Of a DNA stretch of 64,000 nt, positions 34,837 to 43,847 are shown piece after piece. Below the pieces are notes generated by a model. It worked only from the letters and a program-made list of their open reading frames with translations. It was not told where the DNA came from and made no database searches. A program made the translations under genes and the position numbers. The DNA is from Bradyrhizobium sp. C9 (GTDB lineage: Bacteria; Pseudomonadota; Alphaproteobacteria; Rhizobiales; Xanthobacteraceae). How positions within the stretch are numbered: position 1 is the stretch's first letter; every line of letters starts with the position of its first letter. Location of the stretch: assembly GCF_002532045.1 (NCBI RefSeq), contig NZ_NWTG01000006.1, forward strand, positions 1-64,000. The letters run 5' to 3'.

Positions 34837-36036
34837 ATGCTCGATCGACGAGACTTGATGAAGCGCGCCGGGTTGGCCGCTTTGGTGACGGGGCTGGGAT
34901 CACGGGGCGCATTGGCCCTCGACACCGTGACGATGCCCTTCGGCAACGGCGAACGGCCGCTGGTGCGCTACCCGCAGAAGCGCCCGATGATCGGCCTGAC
35001 CGCCCGGCCGCCGCAGCTGGAAACTCCATTTGCGGTCTTCAACGACGGCCCCCTCACGCCGAACAACGCGTTCTTCGTCCGCTATCACCTCGCCGGTGTC
35101 CCCTACGATCTCGATCCGGACAAGTTCACGCTGGAGATCAAGGGCAAGGTCGACAAGCCGCTGAAGCTGTCGCTGAAGGAGATCCGGAAGCTCAAAGCCA
35201 CCGAGCTCGTCGCCGTCAACCAGTGCTCCGGTAACAGCCGCGGCTTCTTCAACCCGCGCGTCGCCGGCGGCCAGCTCGGCAACGGCGCGATGGGCTGTGC
35301 ACGCTGGCACGGCGTGCCGCTGAAGACCGTGCTCGACATGGCCGGCGTGCAGGCCGGCGCCAAGCAGGTCACCTTCAATGGCTTGGATGGCCCTGTGATG
35401 GAGACGACGCCCGACTTCGTGAAGGCGCTCGACATCGACCATGCGCGCGATGGCGAGGTGATGCTGGCCTGGGGCATGAACGGCGAGGACCTGCCGTTCC
35501 TCAACGGCTTCCCGCTCCGCCTCGTGGTGCCCGGCTATTACGGCACCTATTGGGTGAAGCACCTCAACGAGATCACCGTGATCGACAGCGTCTTCGAGGG
35601 CTTCTGGATGAAGTCCGCCTACCGGATTCCGGATACGCCGAACAACGCAGTCGAGCCCGGCACCGCACCAAAGGCGACGATCCCGATCAACCGCTTCACG
35701 GTGCGCTCGTTCATCACCAGCGTTGCCGACGGCGCCAAGCTGAAGGCCGGCCGCACCACGCTGCGCGGCATCGCCTTCGACGGCGGCAAGGGCATCAAGG
35801 AGGTCGTGGTCTCGACCAACGGCGGCAAGAGCTGGACGCCAGCCAAGCTCGGCAGGGATCTCGGCAAATACGCCTTCCGCGAATGGAAGCTGAAGGTCGC
35901 GCTGCCGGCCGGCGCCTCGGAGCTGAAGGTGCGCGCCACCAACAATGCCGGCGACACCCAACCGATGGATCCGTTGTGGAATCCCGCCGGCTATCTGCGC
36001 AACGTCGTCGAAACCGTGCGCGTCACCGCGGCCTGA
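34837..36036 (+). CDS. sorA: SorA-like sulfite dehydrogenase molybdenum subunit
   Basis: A 399-residue sulfite-oxidase-family protein. The N-terminus (MLDRRDLMKRAGLAALVTGL) is a twin-arginine signal, so the folded molybdenum protein is exported to the periplasm. The cysteine ligand is Cys130 in VNQCSGNSRGFF, with the conserved FFVRYH arginine at 82. The C-terminal dimerisation domain runs from about 290. GGAGGA precedes the ATG at 34837; a start 51 bases upstream would hide the signal. It is followed after 11 bases by a cytochrome c gene, the SorAB arrangement. Confidence 0.85.
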   Translation: MLDRRDLMKRAGLAALVTGLGSRGALALDTVTMPFGNGERPLVRYPQKRPMIGLTARPPQLETPFAVFNDGPLTPNNAFFVRYHLAGVPYDLDPDKFTLEIKGKVDKPLKLSLKEIRKLKATELVAVNQCSGNSRGFFNPRVAGGQLGNGAMGCARWHGVPLKTVLDMAGVQAGAKQVTFNGLDGPVMETTPDFVKALDIDHARDGEVMLAWGMNGEDLPFLNGFPLRLVVPGYYGTYWVKHLNEITVIDSVFEGFWMKSAYRIPDTPNNAVEPGTAPKATIPINRFTVRSFITSVADGAKLKAGRTTLRGIAFDGGKGIKEVVVSTNGGKSWTPAKLGRDLGKYAFREWKLKVALPAGASELKVRATNNAGDTQPMDPLWNPAGYLRNVVETVRVTAA

Positions 36037-36047
36037 GGAGAAGCATC

Positions 36048-36359
36048 ATGACCAGCAAGCTGCTTGCCTCCCTCGCCGCGATCGCCGTGCTGTCGATCGG
36101 CGGTGCCGTCGCCGCGCCCGTCAACTACACGCTCCCCGAGGAGACCGCGGCCTTCAAGCCGGGTCCCAACCTCGATGTGGTGCAGAACAATTGCACCGCC
36201 TGCCACTCGGCCGACTACATCAAGACCCAGCCGCAGGGCGAGAAGTTCAAGAAGGACTTCTGGCAGGCCGAGGTGACCAAGATGATCAAGGTCTACGGCG
36301 CGCCGATCGATCAGGCCGACGTCGGCAAGATCGTCGAATATCTCTCCGCGACCTATTGA
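36048..36359 (+). CDS. sorB: SorB-like c-type cytochrome
   Basis: A 103-residue periplasmic monoheme cytochrome with a signal peptide and heme motif CTACH (Cys49, Cys52, His53). Met79 is a likely distal ligand. It is directly downstream of sorA with GAGGAG before its ATG, so it should accept electrons from the molybdenum subunit and pass them to the respiratory chain. The length matches SorB-type subunits. Confidence 0.85.
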   Translation: MTSKLLASLAAIAVLSIGGAVAAPVNYTLPEETAAFKPGPNLDVVQNNCTACHSADYIKTQPQGEKFKKDFWQAEVTKMIKVYGAPIDQADVGKIVEYLSATY

Positions 36360-36645
36360 GACGCCGCCGATCGATCTCCCCGCGCACCGGCAGAATGCCC
36401 GCGCGCGGGGGGCCATTGATCCAATTCGGTTCACTGGAACCGATCTTTTTTGCAGTGCATCAATTGACCACGAAACAGGCAATCCGGCAGCAAAACCCTG
36501 CAAAGCGGGTTGTTTCCGGGCAAAAACACACCGTGGTTTGATCTACCCAGCTTTTTTCAAACTGCTATCCTGTGCGATACGGACAAGCCGGTTTGTGCGG
36601 GGACCGACTGGTCTGTTTTCGATTGATTCCGCGGAGACGACTGGA
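36360..36645 (+). promoter_or_regulatory. Long leader/promoter region of cold-shock gene
   Basis: This 286-base gap between sorB and the cold-shock gene has no reading frame of note. It is AT-richer than its surroundings, with several short T-runs (for example TTTTTTC near 36551). Cold-shock genes often carry a long structured 5' leader. A promoter with a -10-like TATCCT near 36566 is plausible but weak. Confidence 0.4.
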
Positions 36646-36846
36646 ATGCCCAAAGGTACAGTGAAGTGGTTCAACCCGACCAAGGGTTATGGATTCATCC
36701 AGCCCGCTACAGGCGGCAAGGACATTTTCGTTCATATTTCAGCAGTTCAGAAGGCCGGTCTTCAGAGCCTCAACGAAGGCCAGTCTGTTGAATACGAAGA
36801 GATCGCCAATCGCGGCAAGACGTCAGCCGAGAACCTCAAGGTCTAG
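36646..36846 (+). CDS. Cold-shock protein (CspA family)
   Basis: A 66-residue CSD protein with both RNA-binding motifs: KGYGFIQP (RNP1) and DIFVHISAV (RNP2). It acts as an RNA chaperone. Length and start match the family. It stands alone, with a long leader upstream and a hairpin 25 bases after the stop. Confidence 0.92.
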   Translation: MPKGTVKWFNPTKGYGFIQPATGGKDIFVHISAVQKAGLQSLNEGQSVEYEEIANRGKTSAENLKV

Positions 36847-36870
36847 CGCTCCGCGCGAGATCCAGCGGCG

Positions 36871-36895
36871 CACTCTCGGACACGATCCGGGAGTG
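36871..36895 (+). terminator. Hairpin after cold-shock gene
   Basis: Arms CACTCTCGGA and TCCGGGAGTG pair at nine of ten positions around a 5-base loop. No T-run follows, so this is a weak terminator or an mRNA-end stabiliser. Confidence 0.45.
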
Positions 36896-37041
36896 AGGGC
36901 CGATCCAACATCACACGACGTGACGTTCGGCGGAGCGGGCACGGCGCCCGCGCGCCACGGCGTTGAACTTTTTCGGCCACCATCGATCGCGCGCCGACGC
37001 CTATCCCTTGCCACAACACGCGTGGCCGCTGGGTTGCCGTG

Positions 37042-39107
37042 TCACAGACAAGTGCCCTCCCGGCCGGCGCCGCACGGCACCCTCTTCGACAATTCCTGGA
37101 CCTTGCGCTTCGACTCGGCCTGCGCCAGCACGTCGAACACGCTCGACGGCGTGAGCTGCGTCGCCTTGCGGAAGTCCTCGGTCGCCTTGTCGGCATGGTT
37201 GAGCGCCTCATGCGCCTTGGCGCGGGCGAACAGGCCCTCCACCGTCTCCTTCTGCGCAATCGCGCGGTCGAGATCGTCGACCGCCTTGTCGTAGTTGTGC
37301 TGCACCGACCAGGTGATGCCGCGCAGCGTCAGCGCCGGCTGATAATCGGGCCGCGCGGCGAGCACGAAGTTGAGATCCTTCATCGCATCATCCGGCTTCT
37401 TCAGCCCGAGATAGGCCCGCGCGCGCAGCACATGCGGGAAGGCATCGTTGGGCGCCCGCGTGACGATCTGGTCAAACGCGGCGATGGCGCGGTCGTACTG
37501 CGCCGAGGTCAGCATTGCCAGGCCGCGGCCGAGCTGCGCCGTCGGATCGCTCGGATTACGCTCCAGCACGCTGTTGATGTCGACCAGGCCTTCGTCGGCC
37601 CGGCCTCTGAGCATCAGCGCCAGCCCGCGCCAGGACTTGGCGATCTGGTTGGTCGGCACGAGCGCCAGCGCCTGGTCGAAATCCAACAATGCTTTGTCGA
37701 GCTGATTGGTGCTGACATAGGTGACCCCGCGCTCGGTGTAGGCCAGCGTCTCCTTGGCGTTGAGCGCAATCGAGTGATCGTAGTCGGCGAGCGCGTCCTG
37801 CATCTTGCCGGTGCCGGCCTTGACGAGACCGCGCGCAAGGTAGGCCAGCGAATTGTTCTGATCGAGCGTGATGGCACGGCTAGCATCAGCCATCGCATCG
37901 TCGAACTGACGCGCACCCGCCGCATTGAGCGCGCGGTAGGCGAGCAGTTGCGGATCGTTGGGCTTGAGCTTGAGTAGCTCGTTGAGATCGTTGCGCGCCT
38001 CCGCGGACCGGTTGAGCCGCGAATAGGCCAGCGTGCGCAGCCGCAGCGCCGCCTCGTTGTGCGGATCGCCACCCAGCACCTGGCTGAGACTGGCGATCGC
38101 GCCTGCGTAATTGCCTTGGGCGATGAACTGCTTGGCCTGCTCGATCTGCTGATTGGTCGAGGCCGGGAGCGGACGGCCGCGTCGCCGGCGTGGCAGGCAC
38201 CGGTGCGGACGGCGGTGACGTTGCCGTACCCGCCTTGGCCAGCTCGGCCTGCATCGCGACCGCCTGCTGGCGCTGCTGTTGGATGTCCTTGTTGCCGGGA
38301 AGGAACGTCAGCATTTTGTCGAAGTCGGCGATAGCCCTGACATAGTCGCCCTTGGCGCTGTAGAGTTGGGCGCGGGCGAAATAGGCGGTGCGCTGGGTCT
38401 GCGGCGCCTGCGCGATCGCTCGCGAGAAATCCTCGATCGCATGGTCGATGTCGCCCTTGCGGCGATAGACCTGACCTCGCCAGTAGAACGCGTAGTCGTT
38501 CGGACTGATCGCGAGCGCGGTGTTCGCATCAGCCAGCGCGGCATCGAGCTGCCCGGTTTCGATATGCGCCCGGGCCCGCCCGTCATGGGCGGGCGCAAGA
38601 TCCTGGCGCAGCGCGATCGCCTGATCGAAATCCGCCAGCGCCTCCGCCCAGGCCCGCTGCTCGTTATGAAGATTGCCTCGCGCCAGGAAGCCGAACGGGT
38701 TCTTTGGCTCGAGCTCGATCGCCCGGTCGAAATCGGCGCGCGCCTGATCCACGCTGCCCTTGCGCGCCCGCGCATACCCGCGCGAGATCAGCGCGGGTAC
38801 GAATTGCGGATTGAGCTGCAGCGCGGCCTCGGCGTCGCTCAGGGCCTGATCGTTTTTCGCGCGCGCGACGTAGAACCGCGCGCGCGACGAAAACGCCTTG
38901 GTTCGATCCTCAACGGATCGCGCTGCGTCATTGATAATGGCCGAACAGGCCGTCTCAACTTTGTCCGACAGCGGCCCGCCGCAAATCCTCGAGATCCCCC
39001 GCCCGGACCCCGCTTGGGTGCGCGGCAAACAACAGCAGGACGAGCGTCAGCAATAAACGGAAACGAATGCCAATCGCAGCATCGGTGCAGGTCGGGCGTA
39101 AGCGCAT
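37042..39107 (-). pseudogene. Tetratricopeptide-repeat exported protein, broken by two frameshifts
   Basis: Reading on the minus strand, an ATG at 39107 opens a frame with a signal peptide (FRLLLTLVLLLFAAHPSGVRA) that stops soon after. The next frame, from about 39028, carries seven or more TPR units (ARADFDRAIELEPKNPFGF; ALADFDQAIALRQDLAP) and loses homology near 38160. A third frame continues with more TPRs (DLNELLKLKPNDPQLLAYRA) to a stop at 37042. All three fragments together would form one protein of about 685 residues. A C5 run at 38996-39000 and the proline linker near 38160-38210 are the probable indel sites. Each could be a true mutation or a sequencing error. Confidence 0.72.
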
Positions 39108-39186
39108 CTCATGGCCCCGGCGTTGATGTTCTCGGCTTTCCCTACAGTCAACGGGAAGGGAACGGCACGCCGCAATACTCAGCCGT

Positions 39187-39837
39187 TCAATCTTCCGTCA
39201 CCCATTTGGCGACGGTCATGACATCGGGCGGCTGCAGATAGCCGCGGGGCCAGAGATCGACGGCCCATTCCACCTTGGTCGCGCGCTCCACCAGCACGGC
39301 GGTATTGTGCGGCGTCTGCATCAACTGAAAGCCGCGATAGTGGGGGTCCCCAACGTCGTGGAACTTGAACAGATTCCACGACTGCATCACCAGCATCAGG
39401 CTGGTCGTGTTTCGCGTGGTGTCCCAGCAATCGTAATTGTGTTTGTCGTCGTTGGCGCGGAAGTCCGCTTTCGCGACGCGCTTGTCGGTGCCGAGGATCG
39501 GCCCCATCCGGCGGTCGAACCAGATCACGGCCTTCTGCACGGCCGCCCGTTCGGCGGCGGCATTGGCGCGGCCCGTTGCCATGATCCTGGCCAGGGCCGC
39601 CCTGTCGGCCGCGCTGAAGTCGAGCATCTCGCGGCGCCGGCACACAAAGCCGTAACACACCGTCATCGCCGAGGCCGACGGCGGATAGATCGAGACCGAT
39701 GTATAGAGCTGCATGATGCCGGAGCTGAACTCGGCCGCGCGGGACGGCGTCATCGCGGACAGCGACAGGATGGCCGCGCATAGCGCGCCGGCAGCCCCGG
39801 TTCGCTTCACACGTATCGGCTGATTGGCATCGTCCAT
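39187..39837 (-). CDS. Secreted protein of unknown function
   Basis: A 216-residue protein beginning MDDANQPIRVKRTGAAGALC, with a signal peptide cleaved near SRA-AEF. The mature part has cysteines in TVCYGFVCRR and YDCWDTTRNT. Periplasmic helical folding is likely. I recognise no domain. The ATG at 39837 is preferred over upstream starts that add a poorly matching leader. It lies between the broken TPR gene and the Lrp regulator on the same strand. Confidence 0.65.
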   Translation of the reverse strand: MDDANQPIRVKRTGAAGALCAAILSLSAMTPSRAAEFSSGIMQLYTSVSIYPPSASAMTVCYGFVCRRREMLDFSAADRAALARIMATGRANAAAERAAVQKAVIWFDRRMGPILGTDKRVAKADFRANDDKHNYDCWDTTRNTTSLMLVMQSWNLFKFHDVGDPHYRGFQLMQTPHNTAVLVERATKVEWAVDLWPRGYLQPPDVMTVAKWVTED

Positions 39838-39928
39838 GTCGCGGCCCCCAACTGAGGGGAGAATTATCGCGGGTGCGCCGCGATGCCAAGACATCCTGCG
39901 CATGGCTGTGGATCAGATCCGGCGCATA

Positions 39929-40393
39929 TCATCCGACCGGAAGCGGCGCGTCGCGCTTGACTTCCTCCATCACCGCGTAGGTTCGCGTCTCGCGCACGCC
40001 CGGCAGCGCCAGCAGGGTCTCGCCGAGAAACCTGCGATAGGCGGTCATGTTGGCGACGCGGGCCTTGACCAGATAGTCGAAGCCGCCGGCCACCATGTGA
40101 CACTCCAGCACTTCCGGAGCGGTCTGGACTGCCCTGGCGAAGCGCTCGAACACATCGGGCGTGGTCTTGTCGAGCAGCACCTCGACGAACACCAAAAGGC
40201 CGAGCCCGAGCCGATGCGGGTTGAGCCGGGCGCCATAACCCTCGACGAAGCCGTCGCGCTGCAGCCGCTTCAGCCGTTCGCCGACCGAGGTCGGCGACAG
40301 GCCGATCCGCTCGGCCAGTTCCACATTGGCAATCCTTCCATCCCCTTGCAGGATCGAGAGGATTTTGCGGTCTGTCTTGTCTATTTCTGTCAT
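39929..40393 (-). CDS. putR: Lrp/AsnC-family regulator, probable PutR
   Basis: A 154-residue regulator with an N-terminal HTH (VELAERIGLSPTSVGERLKR) and the AsnC/RAM ligand domain (VLECHMVAGGFDYLVKARV). It is divergent from putA with 135 bases between start codons. In Rhizobium and Agrobacterium the same arrangement is PutR, a proline-responsive activator of putA. The ATG at 40393 is preferred; a GTG two codons upstream exists. Confidence 0.88.
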   Translation of the reverse strand: MTEIDKTDRKILSILQGDGRIANVELAERIGLSPTSVGERLKRLQRDGFVEGYGARLNPHRLGLGLLVFVEVLLDKTTPDVFERFARAVQTAPEVLECHMVAGGFDYLVKARVANMTAYRRFLGETLLALPGVRETRTYAVMEEVKRDAPLPVG

Positions 40394-40430
40394 ATCCACG
40401 GCAATATCCGAAACGATCCGGATTTTCTAA

Positions 40431-40450
40431 GGCAAATCGGCTAATTTGTC
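40431..40450. promoter_or_regulatory. Imperfect palindrome between putR and putA
   Basis: GGCAAAT and ATTTGTC arms (one mismatch) around a 6-base spacer lie in the divergent gap. It is AT-rich, as Lrp-type sites are. Candidate PutR binding site. Confidence 0.45.
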
Positions 40451-40496
40451 TATCGAACTACGGTGCGACCGCGCGTAGGTGTTCCAGTGCAATCGC

Positions 40497-40522
40497 AAGG
40501 AACCGCCAAGGACCGCCAAGGA
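40497..40522 (+). promoter_or_regulatory. Tripled Shine-Dalgarno-like repeat before putA
   Basis: AAGGA occurs at 40497, 40508 and 40518 within a short direct repeat (AAGGACCGCC). The last copy lies six bases before the putA ATG at 40529, which decides that start over an upstream in-frame codon. Confidence 0.55.
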
Positions 40523-40528
40523 ACCATC

Positions 40529-43500
40529 ATGCCAGACCCGTCCCCGCTCCCGCCCCCGTTCAGCACGGCCTACGCCCCCGATGACACCGCGATCGCAAGC
40601 CGGCTGCGCCGGGACGCCAGGCTTGGCGATGACCAGGAGGTGAGGATCGACCGCACGGCGCGGCGCCTGATCGAGGCGATCAGGGCCAACGACGATCCGC
40701 TCGGCGGGGTCGAGGACATGCTGCGCGAGTTCGCGCTGTCGACCAAGGAGGGCCTGGCGCTGATGGTGCTGGCGGAGGCGCTGCTCCGGGTGCCCGACGC
40801 GCGCACCGCCGACCAGTTCATCGAGGACAAGCTCGGCCAGGGCGACTTCGTCAACCACGAGACCAGATCGAGCGCGTTCATGGTCAACGCCTCGGCGTGG
40901 GCGCTCGGCATGTCGGCCCGCGTGATCCAGCCCGGTGAAACACCGCAAGGAACGATAGGTCGGCTGACAAAGCGGCTCGGCGCGCCGGCGGTGCGCGCCG
41001 CGACGCGGCAGGCGATGCGGCTGATGGGCAGCCATTTCGTGCTCGGCGAAACCATCGAGGCGGCTCTGTCGCGGGCGCAATCGCACACGGCGCGCGGCTC
41101 GCGCTATTCCTTCGACATGCTCGGCGAAGGCGCCCGCACCGCCGACGATGCCCGCCGCTATTTCGAGTCCTACGCCCGCGCGATCGACGCGATCGGCAAG
41201 GCGGCCGGCGATCAACCCCTGCCCGACCGGCCCGGCATCTCGGTCAAACTCTCCGCGCTGCATCCGCGCTTCGAGGCGGTCAGCCACGCCCGGGTGATGA
41301 CCGAGCTGGTGCCGCAGCTGATCGATCTCGCGCGCCGCGCCAAGGCGTTCGACCTCAACTTCACCGTCGATGCCGAGGAAGCCGACCGGCTGGAGCTGTC
41401 GCTCGACGTCATCGCCGCCGCGTTCGCCGACCCGTCGTTTGCCGGCTGGAGCGGCTTCGGGCTTGCGATCCAGGCCTATCAGAAGCGTGCCGTGGACGTG
41501 ATCGATTACATCGATGCACTGACGCGCGCGCTCGACCGCAGGATGATGGTGCGCCTGGTCAAGGGCGCCTATTGGGACACCGAGATCAAGCGCGCGCAGG
41601 AGCGCGGGCTCGATGGCTATCCGGTGTTTACCCGCAAGGCGATGACCGACCTGAATTACATCGCCTGCGCGCGAAAGCTGCTCGGCTTACGGCCGCGGCT
41701 GTTTCCGCAATTCGCCACCCACAACGCGCTGACGGTCGCGACCATCCTCGAACTGTCAGACGATCCCACAAGCTTCGAATTCCAGCGGCTGCACGGCATG
41801 GGCGAAGCGCTCTACGCCCAGCTCGGTGACGACAGGCCGGAGATCGCCCACCGCACCTATGCCCCGGTCGGCAGCCACCGCGACCTGCTCGCCTATCTGG
41901 TGCGGCGGCTGCTCGAGAACGGCGCCAACTCGTCGTTCGTGGCGCTGGCGGCGGACAATCGCGTCTCCATCGTGGACCTGCTGCGCCGCCCGGCCGAGAT
42001 CATCGGCGCCGACGATAACGCTGCCCACTCCGGAATTCCGTTGCCGGCCGATCTCTATCGGCCGCAGCGCGAGAATTCGCGCGGCATCGAATTCGGCGAA
42101 CGAAAGGCGCTCGACGCGTTGACGTCCTCGATTGCCGTCGAACCCAAGGCCGCGCCTGGCATGGTTGCGACATCGACGGTCGAACAGGCCAATGCCGCGG
42201 TCGCCGCCGCCCGCGCCGGCTTCAAGGCATGGAACGGCACGCCGGCCATCCAGCGTGCCGCGATCCTCGACAAGGCCGCGAACCTGCTCGAGCAGCGTCG
42301 CGCGCACTTCCTCGCTCTGCTGCAGAGCGAAGGCGGCAAGACGCTCGACGACGCACTCTCGGAGGTGCGCGAGGCGATCGACTTCTGCCGCTACTATGCA
42401 GCGCTCGGTCAAAAACTGTTCGGCCAGGGAGAGGCGATGCCCGGGCCGACCGGCGAAAGCAACATGCTGGCGCTGCGCGGCCGCGGCGCCTTCGTCGCGA
42501 TCTCACCATGGAATTTCCCGCTTGCGATCTTCCTCGGCCAGGTGACGGCGGCGCTGATGTCCGGCAATGCGGTGATCGCAAAGCCGGCCGAGCAGACCCC
42601 GCGGATCGCAGCCGAAGCCGTCGCGCTGCTGCATCAGGCCGGCGTGCCGCGATCGGCGCTGCATCTGGTCCAGGGCGACGGCACGGCCGGTGCCGCGCTG
42701 GTCAGCCACCCCGCTATCGCCGGCGTGGTCTTCACCGGCTCGACGGAGGTGGCGCGCGCGATCAACCGGACGCTTGCGGCCAAGGACGGCCCGATCGTGC
42801 CGTTGATCGCTGAGACCGGCGGCATCAATGCGATGATCGTCGATGCCACCGCGCTGCCCGAGCAGGTCGCCGACGATGTCGTGACCTCGGCGTTCCGTTC
42901 CGCCGGCCAGCGCTGCTCGGCGCTGCGGCTGCTGTTCGTGCAGGACGACGTCGCCGACCGCATGATCGAGATGATCGCCGGCGCCGCGCACGAACTGAAG
43001 ATCGGCGATCCCTCACAACCGTCGACGCATATCGGACCCGTGATCGATGCCGAAGCCAAGCAGCGGCTCGACGCGCATATCGCGCGGATGAAGCAGGAGG
43101 CGCGGGTGCACCTCGCCGGCGAGGCCCCTGCCGGCAATTTCGTTGCGCCGCATATCTTCGAACTGTCGGCGGCGAGCCAGCTGCGTGAGGAGGTGTTCGG
43201 CCCGATCCTGCATGTCGTGCGTTACCGCGCCGAACGGCTCGGCGAGGTGCTTTCCGCGATCGAGGCGACTGGATTTGGGCTGACGCTCGGCATCCACTCA
43301 CGCATCGACGACACGATCGAGCACGTGATCGACCGCCTCCAGGTCGGCAACATCTATGTCAACCGCAACATGATCGGCGCGGTCGTCGGCGTGCAACCGT
43401 TTGGCGGCAGCGGCCTCTCCGGCACCGGCCCCAAGGCCGGCGGCCCGCACTACCTCACGCGCTTCGCGACCGAGCAGACGGTGACGATCAACACAGCGGC

Positions 43501-43540
43501 TGCGGGCGGCAATGCCGCGCTGATGGCGGGTGTGGAGTAA
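40529..43540 (+). CDS. putA: Bifunctional proline dehydrogenase/P5C dehydrogenase
   Basis: A 1003-residue enzyme that oxidises proline to glutamate. The N-terminal FAD-linked proline dehydrogenase barrel spans about residues 60-470 (RPGISVKLSALHPRFE; VRLVKGAYWDTEIKRAQERG). The C-terminal aldehyde dehydrogenase follows with AISPWNFPLAIF, glutamate in AETGG and the catalytic cysteine in SAGQRCSALR. There is no N-terminal ribbon-helix-helix domain, so this PutA does not regulate itself, consistent with a separate divergent Lrp-type regulator. The arrangement is typical of alphaproteobacteria. Confidence 0.93.
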   Translation: MPDPSPLPPPFSTAYAPDDTAIASRLRRDARLGDDQEVRIDRTARRLIEAIRANDDPLGGVEDMLREFALSTKEGLALMVLAEALLRVPDARTADQFIEDKLGQGDFVNHETRSSAFMVNASAWALGMSARVIQPGETPQGTIGRLTKRLGAPAVRAATRQAMRLMGSHFVLGETIEAALSRAQSHTARGSRYSFDMLGEGARTADDARRYFESYARAIDAIGKAAGDQPLPDRPGISVKLSALHPRFEAVSHARVMTELVPQLIDLARRAKAFDLNFTVDAEEADRLELSLDVIAAAFADPSFAGWSGFGLAIQAYQKRAVDVIDYIDALTRALDRRMMVRLVKGAYWDTEIKRAQERGLDGYPVFTRKAMTDLNYIACARKLLGLRPRLFPQFATHNALTVATILELSDDPTSFEFQRLHGMGEALYAQLGDDRPEIAHRTYAPVGSHRDLLAYLVRRLLENGANSSFVALAADNRVSIVDLLRRPAEIIGADDNAAHSGIPLPADLYRPQRENSRGIEFGERKALDALTSSIAVEPKAAPGMVATSTVEQANAAVAAARAGFKAWNGTPAIQRAAILDKAANLLEQRRAHFLALLQSEGGKTLDDALSEVREAIDFCRYYAALGQKLFGQGEAMPGPTGESNMLALRGRGAFVAISPWNFPLAIFLGQVTAALMSGNAVIAKPAEQTPRIAAEAVALLHQAGVPRSALHLVQGDGTAGAALVSHPAIAGVVFTGSTEVARAINRTLAAKDGPIVPLIAETGGINAMIVDATALPEQVADDVVTSAFRSAGQRCSALRLLFVQDDVADRMIEMIAGAAHELKIGDPSQPSTHIGPVIDAEAKQRLDAHIARMKQEARVHLAGEAPAGNFVAPHIFELSAASQLREEVFGPILHVVRYRAERLGEVLSAIEATGFGLTLGIHSRIDDTIEHVIDRLQVGNIYVNRNMIGAVVGVQPFGGSGLSGTGPKAGGPHYLTRFATEQTVTINTAAAGGNAALMAGVE

Positions 43541-43545
43541 GCACA

Positions 43546-43712
43546 CCCTCCCCTGGAGGGGGAGGGTCGGCTCACAATGAGCGAAGCGAATGTGAGACGG
43601 GGTGGGGTGATCTCTCAACTCGGGCACTGCACCGGTGGAGAGACTTTCACCCCACCCCGTATCGCATCTCGCTTCGCGCGATGCGATACGACCCTCCCCC
43701 TCCAGGGGAGGG
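43546..43712. repeat. Nested palindromic CT/GA-rich element, copy A
   Basis: Outer arms CCCTCCCCTGGAGGGGGAGG and CCTCCCCCTCCAGGGGAGGG are inverted repeats. Inner arms GGGGTGGGGTGA and TTCACCCCACCCC, and a core GTGATCTCTC...GGAGAGAC, are shared with the element at 54393; the sequences between differ. The element and 135 bases of featureless DNA fill the 307-base gap between putA and the CoA-transferase. Confidence 0.75.
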
Positions 43713-43847
43713 TAAGTGATAGGGTAAGAAAGTGCCGTTGCATCGTGCCCCCGAGATGGGTCAAATGGCGGTCCGATCGGGATCATCGCACACGATAATT
43801 CCAGCTACCGGAAAAACACCAACAAGCGCCACGGGAGCGACGGCACG

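Noticed and set aside
39929-43540. Possible new proline-catabolic system
   Set aside because: putA with a divergent Lrp-type PutR is a well-known rhizobial arrangement.
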